A DNA stretch of 64,000 bases from Pelagophyceae sp. CCMP2097 (Eukaryota; Sar; Pelagophyceae): positions 1,216,121 to 1,280,120 of the forward strand of contig MU657165.1 in the NCBI GenBank assembly GCA_026770575.1, in the 5' to 3' direction. This document shows positions 10,296 through 20,248 of this stretch, in pieces. A program made the position numbers and the translations under genes. Below the pieces are notes generated by a model that was not told the origin of the DNA, did no database searches, and saw nothing but the letters and a program-made list of their open reading frames with translations. Each line of letters opens with the position of its first letter. Within the stretch, counting starts at the first letter, position 1.

Positions 10296-11765
10296 ATGCG
10301 GTCGTCGTCGCGGGCGGCGGCGGAGAAGGTGGAGGCGTCGGTCTTCGACCACCTGCCGCAGCCGCCTGCGGACGACGCCGCCGCGGACTCGTTTTCGCTC
10401 TTTGTGGGCCAGCGCGCCTCAGGCAAGTCGAGCCTGCTCGCGCTCCTGCAGACGTCGCTCACAAAAGAGCAGCCCAAGCCCACCGTCGCGCTCGAGTGAG
10501 GACGCCGCGTCCGCTCCACTGCGAAGGAAGAGCCAGTAGCGCGGCCGGCCGAGGCGTCGGGCCTCTGGCCCCGGGTCGGACCGTATAGGGTTCGTCGTGG
10601 CCGCATCCGCATGCGTGCGCAGGTACGTCTTCGCGCGGCGGTCGGCGAAGACGGGCACGGCCAAAGACGTGGCTCACATTTGGGAGCTCGGCGGCGGCAC
10701 GCACCTGGAGCAGCTCGTGGGTGTGCCCATCACGCCGCAGAGGCTGCCGCGCTGCGTCCTCGGCCTCGTCGTCGACCTCTCCACGCCGTCCGACGCCGTC
10801 CTCTGCCTCGGTGCGCCGAAACGCCCTCGCGGCGCCCTCGGACTCGCGACGCAGGCCATTGGATGAAGACGCTGCGGACGCACGTCTCCGGGGCTCTGGA
10901 GGCGCTGAAGAAGACGGCCGAGGGTTCGCGCGTGGCAGAGAAGCTGGTTGATGAGGCCAAGGCGCGGTACTCGGAGCGTAAGCCGGAGAAGAAGGGGGAC
11001 AGGCCCGTGGAGCACCCGGACCGGCGCGCCATCGACGCGAGCGCGATCCCCATCCTCGTCGTCTGCAACAAGTACGACGTCTTCAAGGACCTCGAGCCGT
11101 CGCAGAAAAAGGCGCTGGCGCAGGCGCTGCGCTTTGTAGCGCACTCGAACGGCGCAACGCTCGTCTTCGCGTCCGCAAAGGACAAGGCTTTACAGAATTC
11201 GTTCCGCGCGCTCCTCTCCTTCGCCCTCTTCCTCAAGGCAGACAAGACCGCCAGGGTGCGCCTCTCGCGGGAGCCCCAACTCCCACGGGAACGGCCCCCG
11301 AATTCGCAAAGTCCGATGCAGCCTGATCAGGTCGAGCTATCGTCGGACAAGCCCGTCTACGTGCCCGCGGGGGCGGACTCGCTCGAGGAGATCTTCAAGG
11401 CGGGGCCGTTGAAGCTCTCGGGCGTCTCGACGCGCAAGTCGCCGGTGGGCGGCCTCTCCGACGAGGCGACGTCGCAGCTCCAGGCTTTGGTCGACGACTT
11501 CTTCGGCCCGCCGCAGCTATGCCCGCCGGGCGACGCCGACGCGGTGGCGCCGGGCGACGCGGCCGAGTTCGCGGAGGCCGCCGTCGATGAGCTCTACAAG
11601 CAGAAGATTGACGCTTTGACGAGGTACCGCAAGAAAATCGAGCAAAAGGAAAAGGAAGGCGACCTCGAGCGCAAGCGCCGCGCTGCGCCGGCCAAGCCCA
11701 GCTCATCGAGCCGGCCCAGCTCATCATCGTCGGCGTCGCTCAAGGAGAGCAAGGCGACGTCCTGA
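10296..11765 (+). CDS. DYNC2LI1: Cytoplasmic dynein-2 light intermediate chain
   Basis: Subunit of the retrograde intraflagellar transport motor. Exons 10296-10495, 10623-10810, 10855-11255 and 11322-11765 give about 410 residues; introns are 127, 44 and 66 nt. The family-specific run is clear: a P-loop GQRASGKSSLL, then PKPTVALEYVFARR, VAHIWELGGGTHLEQL, VGVPIT, VLGLVVDLSTPSD, PILVVCNKYDVF, LRFVAHSNGATLVFASAK, KPVYVPAGADSLEEI, and the C-terminal VDELYKQKIDALTRY helix with a basic tail. Length is slightly above that of animal orthologues (about 350), mainly from the N-terminus and the Ser-rich tail. The GTPase P-loop looks intact. Intron 1 holds a palindromic CGGACCGTATAGGG motif seen in two other introns of this window. 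Confidence 0.92.
10576..10594. repeat. Intronic palindromic motif (copy in dynein-2 LIC intron 1)
   Basis: TCGGACCGTATAGGGTTCG, an imperfect dyad, lies inside the 127-nt first intron of the dynein-2 light intermediate chain gene. Near-identical copies occur in introns at about 60964 and 62192, so this looks like a dispersed short element and not chance. Confidence 0.55.
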
Positions 11766-12167
11766 CGCCCTTCGGCGCCGGCCCCGCGGCCGACGCGGGC
11801 CGACTTTATTAAACAAGCGACGGAATCGAGCGGGCGACGGAGCCCACGATGCTGCGTAGCCGGGGGGCCTCCTCGGCTTCGGAACGAGTCGTGGTGTAGA
11901 ATCGGATGTTATTTCATATACAAGGTTTATGTTTGAACAAGTGAGCAGTTCGTCGGTCCTCGCCGGCCGGGCGGTGGCGGTGGGCCGTGAGCAGCAGCCT
12001 TGAGGAAGTTTTGGCGGCAGATCGCTGCGCGTCTTTTTCTGCTGCGATTCATGAATTAATGACGGGTGCCCACGGGCCGGTGCGCGGCCGGCGGGCGCGC
12101 GTCGGCGCAAAATGAGTGACAGTGCGACCGCGCCGCGGGGGCGGGGCGGTCACCGTGTCAGTATTCG
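11766..12167. other. Convergent intergenic stretch, no gene seen
   Basis: About 400 bases between the stop codons of two convergent genes. GC is lower around 11880-11950. It should contain both 3' ends. No RNA gene, repeat or plausible reading frame is visible. Confidence 0.5.
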
Positions 12168-12880
12168 TCATTGCGCCGACGCGGGGCTGTTCTCCTCGGG
12201 CGTCGATTGCGGCGAGAACACACCGCCGTAAAAGACGGTGTGGCTCGGCGGCGTGATCGCCACGAAGAAACCATAGTCCCAAGCCCTACGCAGGCGCTCG
12301 CGGCCGCGCCCGATGCGCCTCGCCCGCGGCCCGGGGCCACCGAGGACCGCCTCGGCGCGGGGGCGCGGGGGCACGCACGAGTGGGGGTCCTCGCACGGCG
12401 GCGCCTTGGTCTCCCATTCGTCAGACGAGTCGTCGTCGCCCGATTCGAAGACCGCGTCGGAGAAGGAGCCTGATTAGTCCGCAAGTGAGCGACGCCGGCG
12501 TACGATTCGCGACATTTTTCGCGCGACGGGCAACGCCCGATTTCCCTCTGACGCTGGCGCGCGCCGAAGGACCGGCGTGAGGCCGCGGCGACGAACGTGA
12601 CGACGCGATGGAGGCCGACCATGTGCGCCACGCCGACGATGGTCGTGAGGATGGGGTGCGTTGCGAGCGACCGGAACCACGAGCTCGGCCGCGAGGCGCT
12701 CTTGGCTGCCGGCGGCCCGTACGTGCTGCGGATGTGTCTTCGCAGCATGATCTCCTGCCGCCGGAGCGGCAGCTGGAAGCCGCCCGGCGACGCGGCCGAG
12801 TCACAGTCGTCGGCGTCGCAAATCGACGAGAGCGAACATGTCGACGCCGCAATGGACAAAGTTAATTGCGACGCCGACAT
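12168..12880 (-). CDS. Unknown two-exon protein with one hydrophobic segment
   Basis: Exon 1 (12880-12553) reads MSASQLTLSIAASTCSL at the start and includes LRRQEIMLRRHIRSTYG and a hydrophobic segment ILTTIVGVAHMVGL that could span a membrane. An 83-nt intron (12552-12470, GTCAGA...ATCAG) leads in phase into exon 2 (12469-12168), with SFSDAVFESGDDDSSDEWE, a Pro/Arg-rich linker and a conserved-looking end AWDYGFFVAITPPSHTVFYG. Total about 209 residues. No family is recognised. The exon 2 frame is convincing; exon 1 is less certain because its antisense frames are also open. Confidence 0.5.
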
Positions 12881-13457
12881 GGCCGTCGCGCCCGCACGAT
12901 CCGGACGGGGCCCGCGGCCGCTCGCGTCGCTGCGAGGAGTAAAAAAATCTCCCGCGACGGCGCCGCGCCCGTCGAACTGACGCTCAAGAACCTCGCGAAC
13001 GAGGAGCTCGTCCGAGGGTTCTGATATCGGGCTGGTGCCGAAAATGCACAAACCTGAAGAGAATCTTTGAGGTTGAACGGCAACGAGGCGTGCCCCTCGC
13101 CGAGGCTCCATTCAGTGCGCCAGAATGACACCCGTGTACTTGCTAGTACCGGCGTACGCTGTGCGTCGTCGCCCCAATCCTCAAAGTACCTCACGGACAT
13201 CCAGTTTAAAAACGGGAGGTCCCGCCGCGGCAGCTGCCAGTGGGTCCCGGGGGGAAAATCGCGCGGACAAATTGGGGACAGGGCGTTTGGAACTTCACAC
13301 ACGCCCCGCGCGTTCCTCACGCACACCTTCGGCCGGTGGACCAAGGTCGACAGATGCGCGCGAAGGCAGGTGCAGTTTCGGTCTCATAATCGATCTCGAA
13401 AAAAGAAGGCCTCACCCATTGCCTCGCCCAGGGTCTTTAGGCTAAGCAAGCAAGGCC
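12881..13457. other. Uncertain stretch between minus-strand genes
   Basis: About 580 bases with lower GC from 13020 on. Both strands carry open frames with protein-like patches: plus about 12955-13023 reads VELTLKNLANEELVRGF then stop; minus 13344-13000 is open for over 100 codons. Neither has a supported start, splice sites or recognisable domain. I would treat it as the 3' region of the kinase upstream of 12880, possibly with an undetected small gene. Confidence 0.35.
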
Positions 13458-14672
13458 TCAGTCGTTTGCCTCGAAGTCTCGGAACAAGTCGTGGGCCCTG
13501 CCTCCGAGCGGCTCCTCGACGCCGGGCTCCGAGTCGGGGTATTTGTCAAAGTGGCTCGCGTCGCCCGGCCCGGCGACCTGGGGCCGGTGCGGCGCCTCGC
13601 ACTGCCGGTGGTAGACGGCGTCCCAGTCGACGCGCGCGAACCACCCGTGCGTCTTGACCGCGTCCGCCCCAGCCTCGACGCAGCCGAGGCGCTTCGTGCG
13701 GTCGACCTGCAGGAGTTTTTTGATGCAGTCCTTGGCGCGGCCGTCCAAAGACTGCGGTGTCTCGTACTTGCCCAGCAAAATCTTTTCGTAGATGCCGAAG
13801 CTCGTCTCGTCGAAGAAGGGCGCGTGCCCGACCAGCATCTCAAAAATCAGAATCCCGAGGCCCCACCAGTCGACGGATCTGCCGTGGCCCGCATTGGCCA
13901 CGACTTCTGGCGCGCAGTACTCGGGCGTGCCGCACAGAGTGTACGTGCGGTCCGGGACGACTTTTGCCATGCCGAAATCCGCCAACTTGATGTGGCCACC
14001 GGCGTCGACGAGAAGGTTCTCCGGCTTGAGGCTCCTGTAGGCAATGTCCAGGCCGTGGAGGTACTGCAGCGCGAGGACGACCTCTGCGGCGTAGAAGCGC
14101 GCCGTGCCGTCGCCGAGCGTGCCCGCGTTGCGCAGCAAAGCGTAGAGCTCGCCACCGATGACGTACTCCATCAAGATGTAGAGCCGCAGCTCGTCCTGGA
14201 ACGAGCTGCGCAGGTCGACGATGAACGGGTGCCGCACCGAGCGCAGCAGCCGCGTCTCGCTCTTGATGTGGGCGACCCTGGAGAGGCGCCCGTCGACGCG
14301 GCCCCGGGCCCCTCTCGAGAGGCGCGTCGAAGCATTCGTGGGGCGCGGCGAGAAGCTCCCCCCTCGAACAGCTGCTCACTGGTTCATTCTAATGATGTTC
14401 ATCTTTTTGACGATCTTCAGCGCGTAATAGTCGCCCTCTTCAATGTGCCTGACGAGGCGCACGCGCCCGAACGTGCCCGTCCCGAGCGTGTCGAAGATCT
14501 CAAACTCGCTCAGCGTAAACTTGCGCTGCTCGCGCACCACGGCGCCGGCCGACGCCGCGGGGTTCCTGCCGAGGCGCCGTCGACCCGCTGCAAGCGACGA
14601 CGCGAGCGGTCCCGTCCAAGGAACTCACCCGCCGAGGCGCGGCTTTTCTTTCTTCTTGAAGAGGAGCCCCAT
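13458..14672 (-). CDS. PKA-catalytic-like AGC kinase with Ser replacing the catalytic Asp
   Basis: Exons 14672-14629, 14565-14380 and 14277-13458 (introns 63 and 102 nt) give 349 residues, the length of a PKA catalytic subunit. The N-terminus MGLLFKKKEK is a candidate myristoylation site. The kinase fold is complete: Gly loop LGTGTFGRVRLV, ALKIVKK with the VAIK lysine, MEYVIGGEL, DFG as LADFGMAK, activation loop TYTLCGTPEYCAPE, DWWGLGIL, and an acidic C-terminal tail ending in a DLFRDF hydrophobic motif. The catalytic loop, however, reads YRSLKPEN where the family has YRDLKPEN; the codon at 14031-14033 (AGC on the coding strand) removes the proton-accepting Asp at about residue 159. If correct, this is a pseudokinase or has unusual catalysis. 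It is divergent from the roadblock gene. Confidence 0.88.
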
Positions 14673-14968
14673 CCTCGGGGGGCGACGTCGAGCCGCCCTT
14701 GCTCGAGGAGTGCGAGACCAAGGGTGTCGCAAACCGCGCGCTCCAAGGAGCGTCTAGAGACCGTTCACCATGCGGCTGTCCGAGGAGCCTCGGGACCAGA
14801 ATAGGGCGGCCACACCCGTGTCGGCGTCGACGCCGTCGAGCGTAGCGCTCTGATAAAGAAACTCGGAAATCGCTAAAGCGCCGCAAGTGCAAAATAACGA
14901 TCGGGCGGGCTCGGGCGCGGCGCTCGGATAGCGGACGGCCGGCGTTTCGAAGAGGCTGAGTCGGCGGC
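14673..14968. promoter_or_regulatory. Bidirectional promoter region, kinase/roadblock
   Basis: The 296 bp separate the divergent start codons at 14672 (-) and 14969 (+). It holds a short AT-rich patch (GATAAAGAAACTCGGAAATC) at about 14853-14873. No canonical TATA box is seen. Confidence 0.4.
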
Positions 14969-15603
14969 ATGTCGGTGCGCTCCCTGGACGCCGCTCGATG
15001 CGCGCCGCTTTGCGGCCGGGGCCGGCTGGCAGGTGCCAGGAGGCGAGCGCTGTGTGTCGCGTAGGGCAACCAGCCGAACGAGGTGGACGAGGTGATCAAG
15101 GAGCTGAAGAAGAACACGGGGTTCAACGCCTACGTCATCATGAACAACGACGGCATCGTCATCCGACACGAGCACATGGAGTACAAGACCGCCGTGCACC
15201 ACGCGTACCTCGTCAGTTTGCGTCCCTCAGACGGGGAACGGGAGCACGGCGGCTCGGCGGTCGACAGTGCCGTGCCCACGCGTATTCGTAGGTCCTGAGC
15301 CTGTGCAGCAAAGCGCGCAAGCACATGAGGGACCTCCTCGACGCGCCCGAGGCGCGTGCAAATTATCGTCGTCGTCGTTCTTATACGACCCGCCGCCTCT
15401 CGAGCCCCCGCGCCCGCCCAAACGCCGCGCGCGCACAGAACGAGGTCGAGTCGGTGCGGTTAAAAACGGACCTGTACGAGATGATCATCTCGCAACACGG
15501 CAACTTTACACTCGTCGTGATCCAAATGGAGGAGCCCGCCGCCGTCGCGCTCGAGGCGGCAGAGGTCGTCGAAGGGGCAGAGGGCGAGAAGAAGGAGGCT
15601 TAG
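14969..15603 (+). CDS. DYNLRB: Dynein light chain, roadblock/LC7 type
   Basis: A homodimeric light chain that binds dynein intermediate chains. A two-codon first exon (14969-14974, ATGTCG) splices over 90 nt (GTGCGC...GTAG) to 15065-15211, then over 80 nt to 15292 onward. Signature sequence: NEVDEVIKELKKNTGF, AYVIMNNDGIVIRHE, YLVLSLCSKARKHMRDLL, NEVESVRLKTDLYEMIIS, TLVVIQ. Between LLDAPE and NEVES is an 87-nt stretch (15352-15438) that stays open but aligns with nothing in the family. It can be removed in phase as a GC-AG intron (GCGCGT...ACAG), giving about 125 residues; if retained, the protein has a 29-residue Arg-rich insertion. An acidic tail follows the family's usual end. Confidence 0.85.
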
Positions 15604-15972
15604 CCCGCCCCTTGAACCCCACTCTATTGTCCCTAAAAACTTGCCGATACCATCGTCGCGCCGGCGCGGCGCACCGGCCGCTGGCGAGCTCCTACACGAG
15701 CCTCCGTTGGTGCTCCGAACACAGCGGAGAATCGGCGATCCGACTGTCGCCGAACCCGGACACTGTTTATATATGAAGTGACACACGCGACCGGCCATAG
15801 GAATTCCTACTAGGAGACCGGCAATCCGAAACCCGCCGCTTTCGGCCGAAGAGCGGCTGCATTTGCGCCTTAGTTGAAAGATCGACACGAGGTCTTTTAG
15901 CGACGCCACACGCTTTGGACACTTTTTGCGCGCGTGCGCGGTCACGTGCGTCGGAGGGCGCGCTTGGTGGCA
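15604..15972. other. Intergenic spacer, no gene seen
   Basis: About 370 bases of reduced GC between two same-strand genes, expected to hold the 3' end of the roadblock gene and the promoter of the transporter gene. A TATATA-like tract (TTTATATATG) occurs near 15768, about 200 bp before the ATG; its role is unknown. Confidence 0.45.
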
Positions 15973-17025
15973 ATGGCCGTGGACGCGCGGAAGGGGCGGC
16001 TGTACGCGTGCACGGGCGTCTTTTTCGTTTTCATGCTGTTGATGGAGCTCGCGCTAGAACACGCGGGGCGCATCGCCAAGCTGCGCGGCATCAGCGCGCC
16101 GGGCTTCGCCTGCACCGTCAGCCTATCGCAGTTCACGGCCAGCGCTATCGTGCCCTTGGTCTTCGGCAATGCGCGCCTGGGCAAGGTGCCGCGCACTTTC
16201 GCGGGCTTGAGGCCCTACTGCGCCGTCGCCGCGCTCGTCTTCGGCGCCACGGGTCTGGCCACGGCGGCCGTCCTCTACGTCCCGTACCCGGTCAAAGTCG
16301 TGGGCAAGTCGACGAAGCTCGTCTTCACCATGGCCGTCGCCACGCTGTTCCACGGCGCGACGTTCCAGCCGCTGCAGTACGCCGCCGCCGCGCTCGTCTG
16401 CGCCGGCGCAGTCGGCTTCGCCTGGCGGTCGCCCGCCGCGGGCACCGTCGACGGCGCGCCCGCGTCGGCGGCGACCATCGGCGCGCTGCTTCTTTTTGCG
16501 TCCGTCGCGTGCGACGCGTTTGTGTCAAATCTGCAAAAACGAGTATTAGACGAACGTCCCGACGACGGCGGCGCCGATCAACTCGTGACGAACACCAACT
16601 GTGTTGGGGCGTCCGTGCTTCTGGTCTACGTCCTCTTGGCAGAGCCGCACACGTTGGAAGCCGTGAAGTCTCCGGACTACGCCCTGGCGCTCCTCGCGGT
16701 GGGCTCCAGCCTCGGAGTCGCCGTCTGCGCGTACACCAGACTCATCGAGCAGTCCTCCGCCGTCGCCGCCGTCACCGTCGCCACGCTCCGAAAGGTGCGT
16801 CCGGCGGGCGAAAGGAGAGAGGGCTGCAGATTCGCCTCGCGACGCGTTTCTGCGCAGATTGCGACCGTCGTGCTCTCGTACGTCTTCTTCCCGAAGCCCT
16901 TTACCGCGACGCACATCGTGTCGGGTCTGTGCGTCGCCGCGGGCGTTTTTTTGGCGCAGTTCGCGCGCGACTTGACACCGAGGACGCTGCCGATCAAGGC
17001 CTCGTCGCCGCGGTCCGCAACGTAG
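15973..17025 (+). CDS. SLC35B-like nucleotide-sugar/PAPS transporter
   Basis: A multi-pass membrane protein of the drug/metabolite transporter superfamily, probably Golgi or ER. Exons 15973-16794 and 16858-17025 flank a 63-nt intron (GTGCGT...GCAG) that is a multiple of three and stays open. The spliced product is about 329 residues. Nine or ten hydrophobic segments are visible. The motif YPVKVVGKSTKLVFTMA matches the YPTQVxxKSxKxIPVM motif of the SLC35B group, and the C-terminal half repeats the pattern (KVLDE...NxxSVLLVY, SSAVAAVTVATLRK, PFTATHIVSGLCVAAGVFL). The substrate cannot be told from sequence alone. The C-terminus is basic and lacks an obvious KKxx. It is convergent with the next gene, with about 100 bp between stops. 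Confidence 0.75.
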   Translation: MAVDARKGRLYACTGVFFVFMLLMELALEHAGRIAKLRGISAPGFACTVSLSQFTASAIVPLVFGNARLGKVPRTFAGLRPYCAVAALVFGATGLATAAVLYVPYPVKVVGKSTKLVFTMAVATLFHGATFQPLQYAAAALVCAGAVGFAWRSPAAGTVDGAPASAATIGALLLFASVACDAFVSNLQKRVLDERPDDGGADQLVTNTNCVGASVLLVYVLLAEPHTLEAVKSPDYALALLAVGSSLGVAVCAYTRLIEQSSAVAAVTVATLRKVRPAGERREGCRFASRRVSAQIATVVLSYVFFPKPFTATHIVSGLCVAAGVFLAQFARDLTPRTLPIKASSPRSAT

Positions 17026-17122
17026 CTCCGGGCGGTTCGCACGCTGGCGTATTTACATAAACGCACGCCGGCGTATTTACATAAACATGTTTGGGATTCG
17101 GGGCGGATCGGCGCGCCCTTGG

Positions 17123-18239
17123 TTATGCGGCGCTCGGCGGGTCGTCGGCGGCATGGTCCGAGTCGGTCGTCGTACAGTCGCCGTTCTCCGGCGCCGGCGA
17201 GACTGACGACTCGTCGCTGTCGCCGACGCGCGCCGCCGCCTGCGCCCTCCGGGCCATGTAGTCGGCCCCAACCTTTTCGAACATGCCCGCCACCTCGGAC
17301 TCGATGGCCGTGGCGTGGTCTTCTTTGAGCCCGAGGGAGCCCATGAACCGCCGCGCGTTGCCTACGCGATGGCGCTTTGAGGCGGTTTCGGAAGCGAGAT
17401 CCAAAGGGCGCCGGCGACTCACGGTGCAAAGTCTTCGTCAGCGAGGCGCGGACCGTCGTCTGGAGGTCTGCGATGCCTTTGCCGCCGAGGGAGAAGGCGC
17501 CCGGGGGTTCGCCCGGCTCGCCCGTGTGGAGCATCCTGTCGAGCAAAGTGTCTCGGATGACGCGCGTAAGCTCGTCGCGTAAGAGGTTGTACAAATCCTC
17601 GGGCTCGAGCGGCGCCGCGGCGGCGGAGATCTTGCGCGAGAGGCCGCCAAGGAAGGATTGCCAGTCTACTCGCACGACTGCTCTTAGTTCCTCGCCGCCC
17701 AAAGCGTCGCAGGGCTCGACGGCCACGGCAAAGTCGCCGCGGAAGTCCAGCGCGCGGATCAAGACCGTCGTGGCGTTGCTGGATGACTCCATTGCGAACT
17801 TTGGCGGGAAGCCTCTTTTGCGGACGCGGTGCCAGTTGGAATCCTTCATCTGGACGTCGTAGGCCTTGTACGCCACTGCCACGTCGTCGACGGATACTGA
17901 AACGACGAGGGGCAGCGGCCGCCACGCGCTCGGCATCGCGAACGCCACGGAGAGGCGGCCGACGCGGAGCAGCGGCTCGCCGTCGTCTTTCGACTGCACG
18001 CGCAGGTTCACAAACGTGCAGTTCGGAGAGGAGAGGCTTTCGCCGAACTCCACGGCGTCCCAGGTGACGCAGTCCGCGACGGCGCGGAGGTCCTCGCCGA
18101 CGCTGCCCGGGACGCGCTTCACCGCCCACTTTTTGAGAGCGGAGACCGGCGCCTTTGGCGCCGCAAACGCCGTCAAAACGGCAAAGCACGCAAAGACCAC
18201 CACCGGAATCGAAGCCGACTCGCGCCCCATGCTGCCCAC
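17123..18239 (-). CDS. Membrane-anchored protein with chorein/lipid-transfer-like region
   Basis: Exons 18239-17423 and 17361-17123 join over a 61-nt intron (GTGAGT...CGTAG) to give about 351 residues. A hydrophobic N-terminal segment (VVVFACFAVLTAF) could be a signal anchor. The middle, GEPLLRVGRLSVAFAMPSAW followed by PLVVSVSVDDVAVAY, resembles the beta-strand pattern of chorein/VPS13-like or AsmA-like lipid-transfer proteins. The C-terminal half is helical and acidic, ending in a Ser/Asp-rich tail. The functional reading is inference from pattern only; an unrelated stramenopile membrane protein is equally possible. The start at 18239 could also be the ATG nine bases downstream. Confidence 0.6.
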
Positions 18240-18407
18240 GGCGGGGGGCGCCGTGCTGACCGTGCCGCCGTGCTAAACCGTCGATCCGGTGCCGACTCGG
18301 AATCTCCGGGTGTTTAGCGACCCTTAAGATCGCCAAACGACGTTGAGCCAATCAAGAAAGGCCGATTCCGGAAAGCTCGTCGAGGAAAAAATGTGCGTCG
18401 TCGCGCC

Positions 18408-19888
18408 ATGCGCGCAGCCTCCAACGTGGGCCCGCCTTCCCCGACCTTGGCCACGCCGTGTGGACACGTCACCCGCAGGAGCGCGGCGGCCGAGATGCTC
18501 GACAGCCGTGAGTTTTTCATTGTCGTCGCCACAGTCGACGCATGCCTCGACCCCAGCCGCTCGACTCCGGGGATGAGCCTCCAAAACAGGCTTGTCGACG
18601 CTGCGCGATATGGGTTTCAGCGTCGCGGACGCCGAGCGAGCGTGAGGTTTTTATCAGATTTCCCCTTGGATGCTCGAAGGACGCTCTCTCCTCAGGCTCA
18701 AGGCGTGCAACAATGACGTCGACGCGGCGGTGTCGAAGCTCACGGCGGCGCGGGCGCTCGAGGCTGAACGCGTGTTTCTCGGCACGGATTCGCCGCACGA
18801 CGTGCTCTACGGCGCCGCGGACCCGTACGGCACCGGCAAGCCGCGCAAGCGCGCCGACCCGGCGCCCAACGACCCGAACAAAGGCAAATACCGCGACGGG
18901 CTACCCGACGACGTTGATCCTGCCGAGATTCTCGACGGCCGTGAGTTTCCATGCTCGTATCCGGAATGATGATTGAGCCGGCCCCCGACGACTGCTCCAA
19001 ACAGGCTTGACGATGTTCCGCGAGATGGGTTTTAGCATCGTGGACGCCGAGCGAGCGTGAGGTTTCCCTCAGACGCTCGAATGACGCTTTTCTTTCGAGC
19101 CCCGTCACCCAGGCTCGAGGTGTGTCACAACGACGTGGACGCAGCCGTGTCGAAGCTCATGGCGGCGCGGGCGCTCGAGGAGGAGCGAGTGCTCCTTGGC
19201 ACGGATTCACCTCACGACGTGCTCTACGGCGCCGCGGACCCGTACGGCTCCGGCAAGCCGCGCAAGCGCGCCGAGCCGGCGCCCAACGACCCGAACAAGG
19301 GCAAATACCGCGACGGCCTCGGCGAAAACGCCGACCCAGCTGAGATTCTCGATTACCGTGAGTTTCCATGTTCGGAGTGATATGATGACGGAGCCACGAC
19401 GGCTGCTCAAAACAGGCTTCGCGATGTTCCGCGAGATGGGTTTCAGCGTCGCGGACGCCGAGCGAGCGTGAGTCTTCTCCCGATGCTGATCAAGGCGTGT
19501 TTCTTCAGTCGCGCTGCGTGAGGCGCGGCCCAGGCTCGAGGCGTGCCGCAACGACATGGACGCGGCGCTGTCGCAGCTCATCGAGGCGCGGGCGCTCGAG
19601 GCGGAGGGCGCGGGCAGCGATTCACCGCACGCCGTGCTGGCGGGGTCGGCGGACCCCTACGGCGCGGGCAAGCCGCGGAAGCGCGCGGAGCCGGCGGCGA
19701 ACGATTTCAACAAGGGCCACTTCCGCGACGGCCTCTCAGCGGACGCGCCGCCCGGGGCCATCCTCGACGGCCGCCTGGGCCGCTTCCACGAGATGGGCTT
19801 TGACGTGGAGGCGGCGGAGCAGGCGCTGCGCCTCTGCGGCAACGACGTCGACCGCGCGCTGACCATGCTCCTCGACGCCGCGCGCTAG
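18408..19888 (+). CDS. UBA-domain protein built from tandemly duplicated exon pairs
   Basis: Seven exons: 18408-18507, 18590-18641, 18696-18940, 19005-19056, 19113-19357, 19416-19467 and 19534-19888, giving 366 residues. Exons 2, 4 and 6 are each exactly 52 nt, and exons 3 and 5 exactly 245 nt. Each 52-nt exon encodes the first half of a UBA-like motif (LRDMGFSVADAERA), and the following exon its second half (LKACNNDVDAAVSKL) plus a constant linker (DSPHDVLYGAADPYG, GKPRKR, NDPNKGKYRDGL, PAEILDG). The last exon contains the linker and a fourth UBA-like motif (LGRFHEMGFDVEAAEQAL) without an intron at the equivalent junction. All junction phases repeat. UBA motifs typically bind ubiquitin or ubiquitin-like partners; the GKPRKR linker is unknown to me. 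The start ATG at 18408 is the first in frame but could be preceded by another exon. Confidence 0.8.
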
Positions 19889-19983
19889 CGGTGGCGCAAT
19901 ATGGCACATTCACACCGAGGCGATATGGCCCTTCAAAGAATCTCTCGAGCTCGCCCCGGGGGCCGCGTGGACCCGGAAGCTTG

Positions 19984-20117
19984 CTTGCTGAAGATCCACC
20001 TGGGGACTAGCCCAAAGGGGCATGACCGTCGAGCCGTCACGCAGCTAGTTTGCTGAAGATACACCCTGGGGACGAGGCCAATGGGACAGTATGTCTGTCG
20101 AGCCGTCACGCAGCTAG
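19984..20117. repeat. Tandem pair of ~65-69-bp imperfect direct repeats
   Basis: Copies at 19984-20048 and 20049-20117 share TTGCTGAAGAT at the start and GTCGAGCCGTCACGCAGCTA at the end, with scattered differences between. They lie in the spacer between the UBA gene and the carrier gene. Function is unknown; they may be part of the carrier's promoter. Confidence 0.7.
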
Positions 20118-20248
20118 GCGTGTCCCGGCCAGGAACCTTGAAAGACCCTCAGCCAGTCGTTTGCGACCCCCTTTTGTTCGGGAAGCCGGATAAGAAAGAG
20201 GGTTTTTGAAAAGGCGAGGCTTCCAGCTCAGCTCAGCGTCTTGGGACC

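Noticed and set aside
12862..13344. Minus-strand open frame of 160 codons with protein-like patches (NWMSVRYFEDWGDD)
   Set aside because: Lower GC than real exons here, no supported splice sites or domain, and it overlaps plus-strand patches equally good; left as uncertain spacer.
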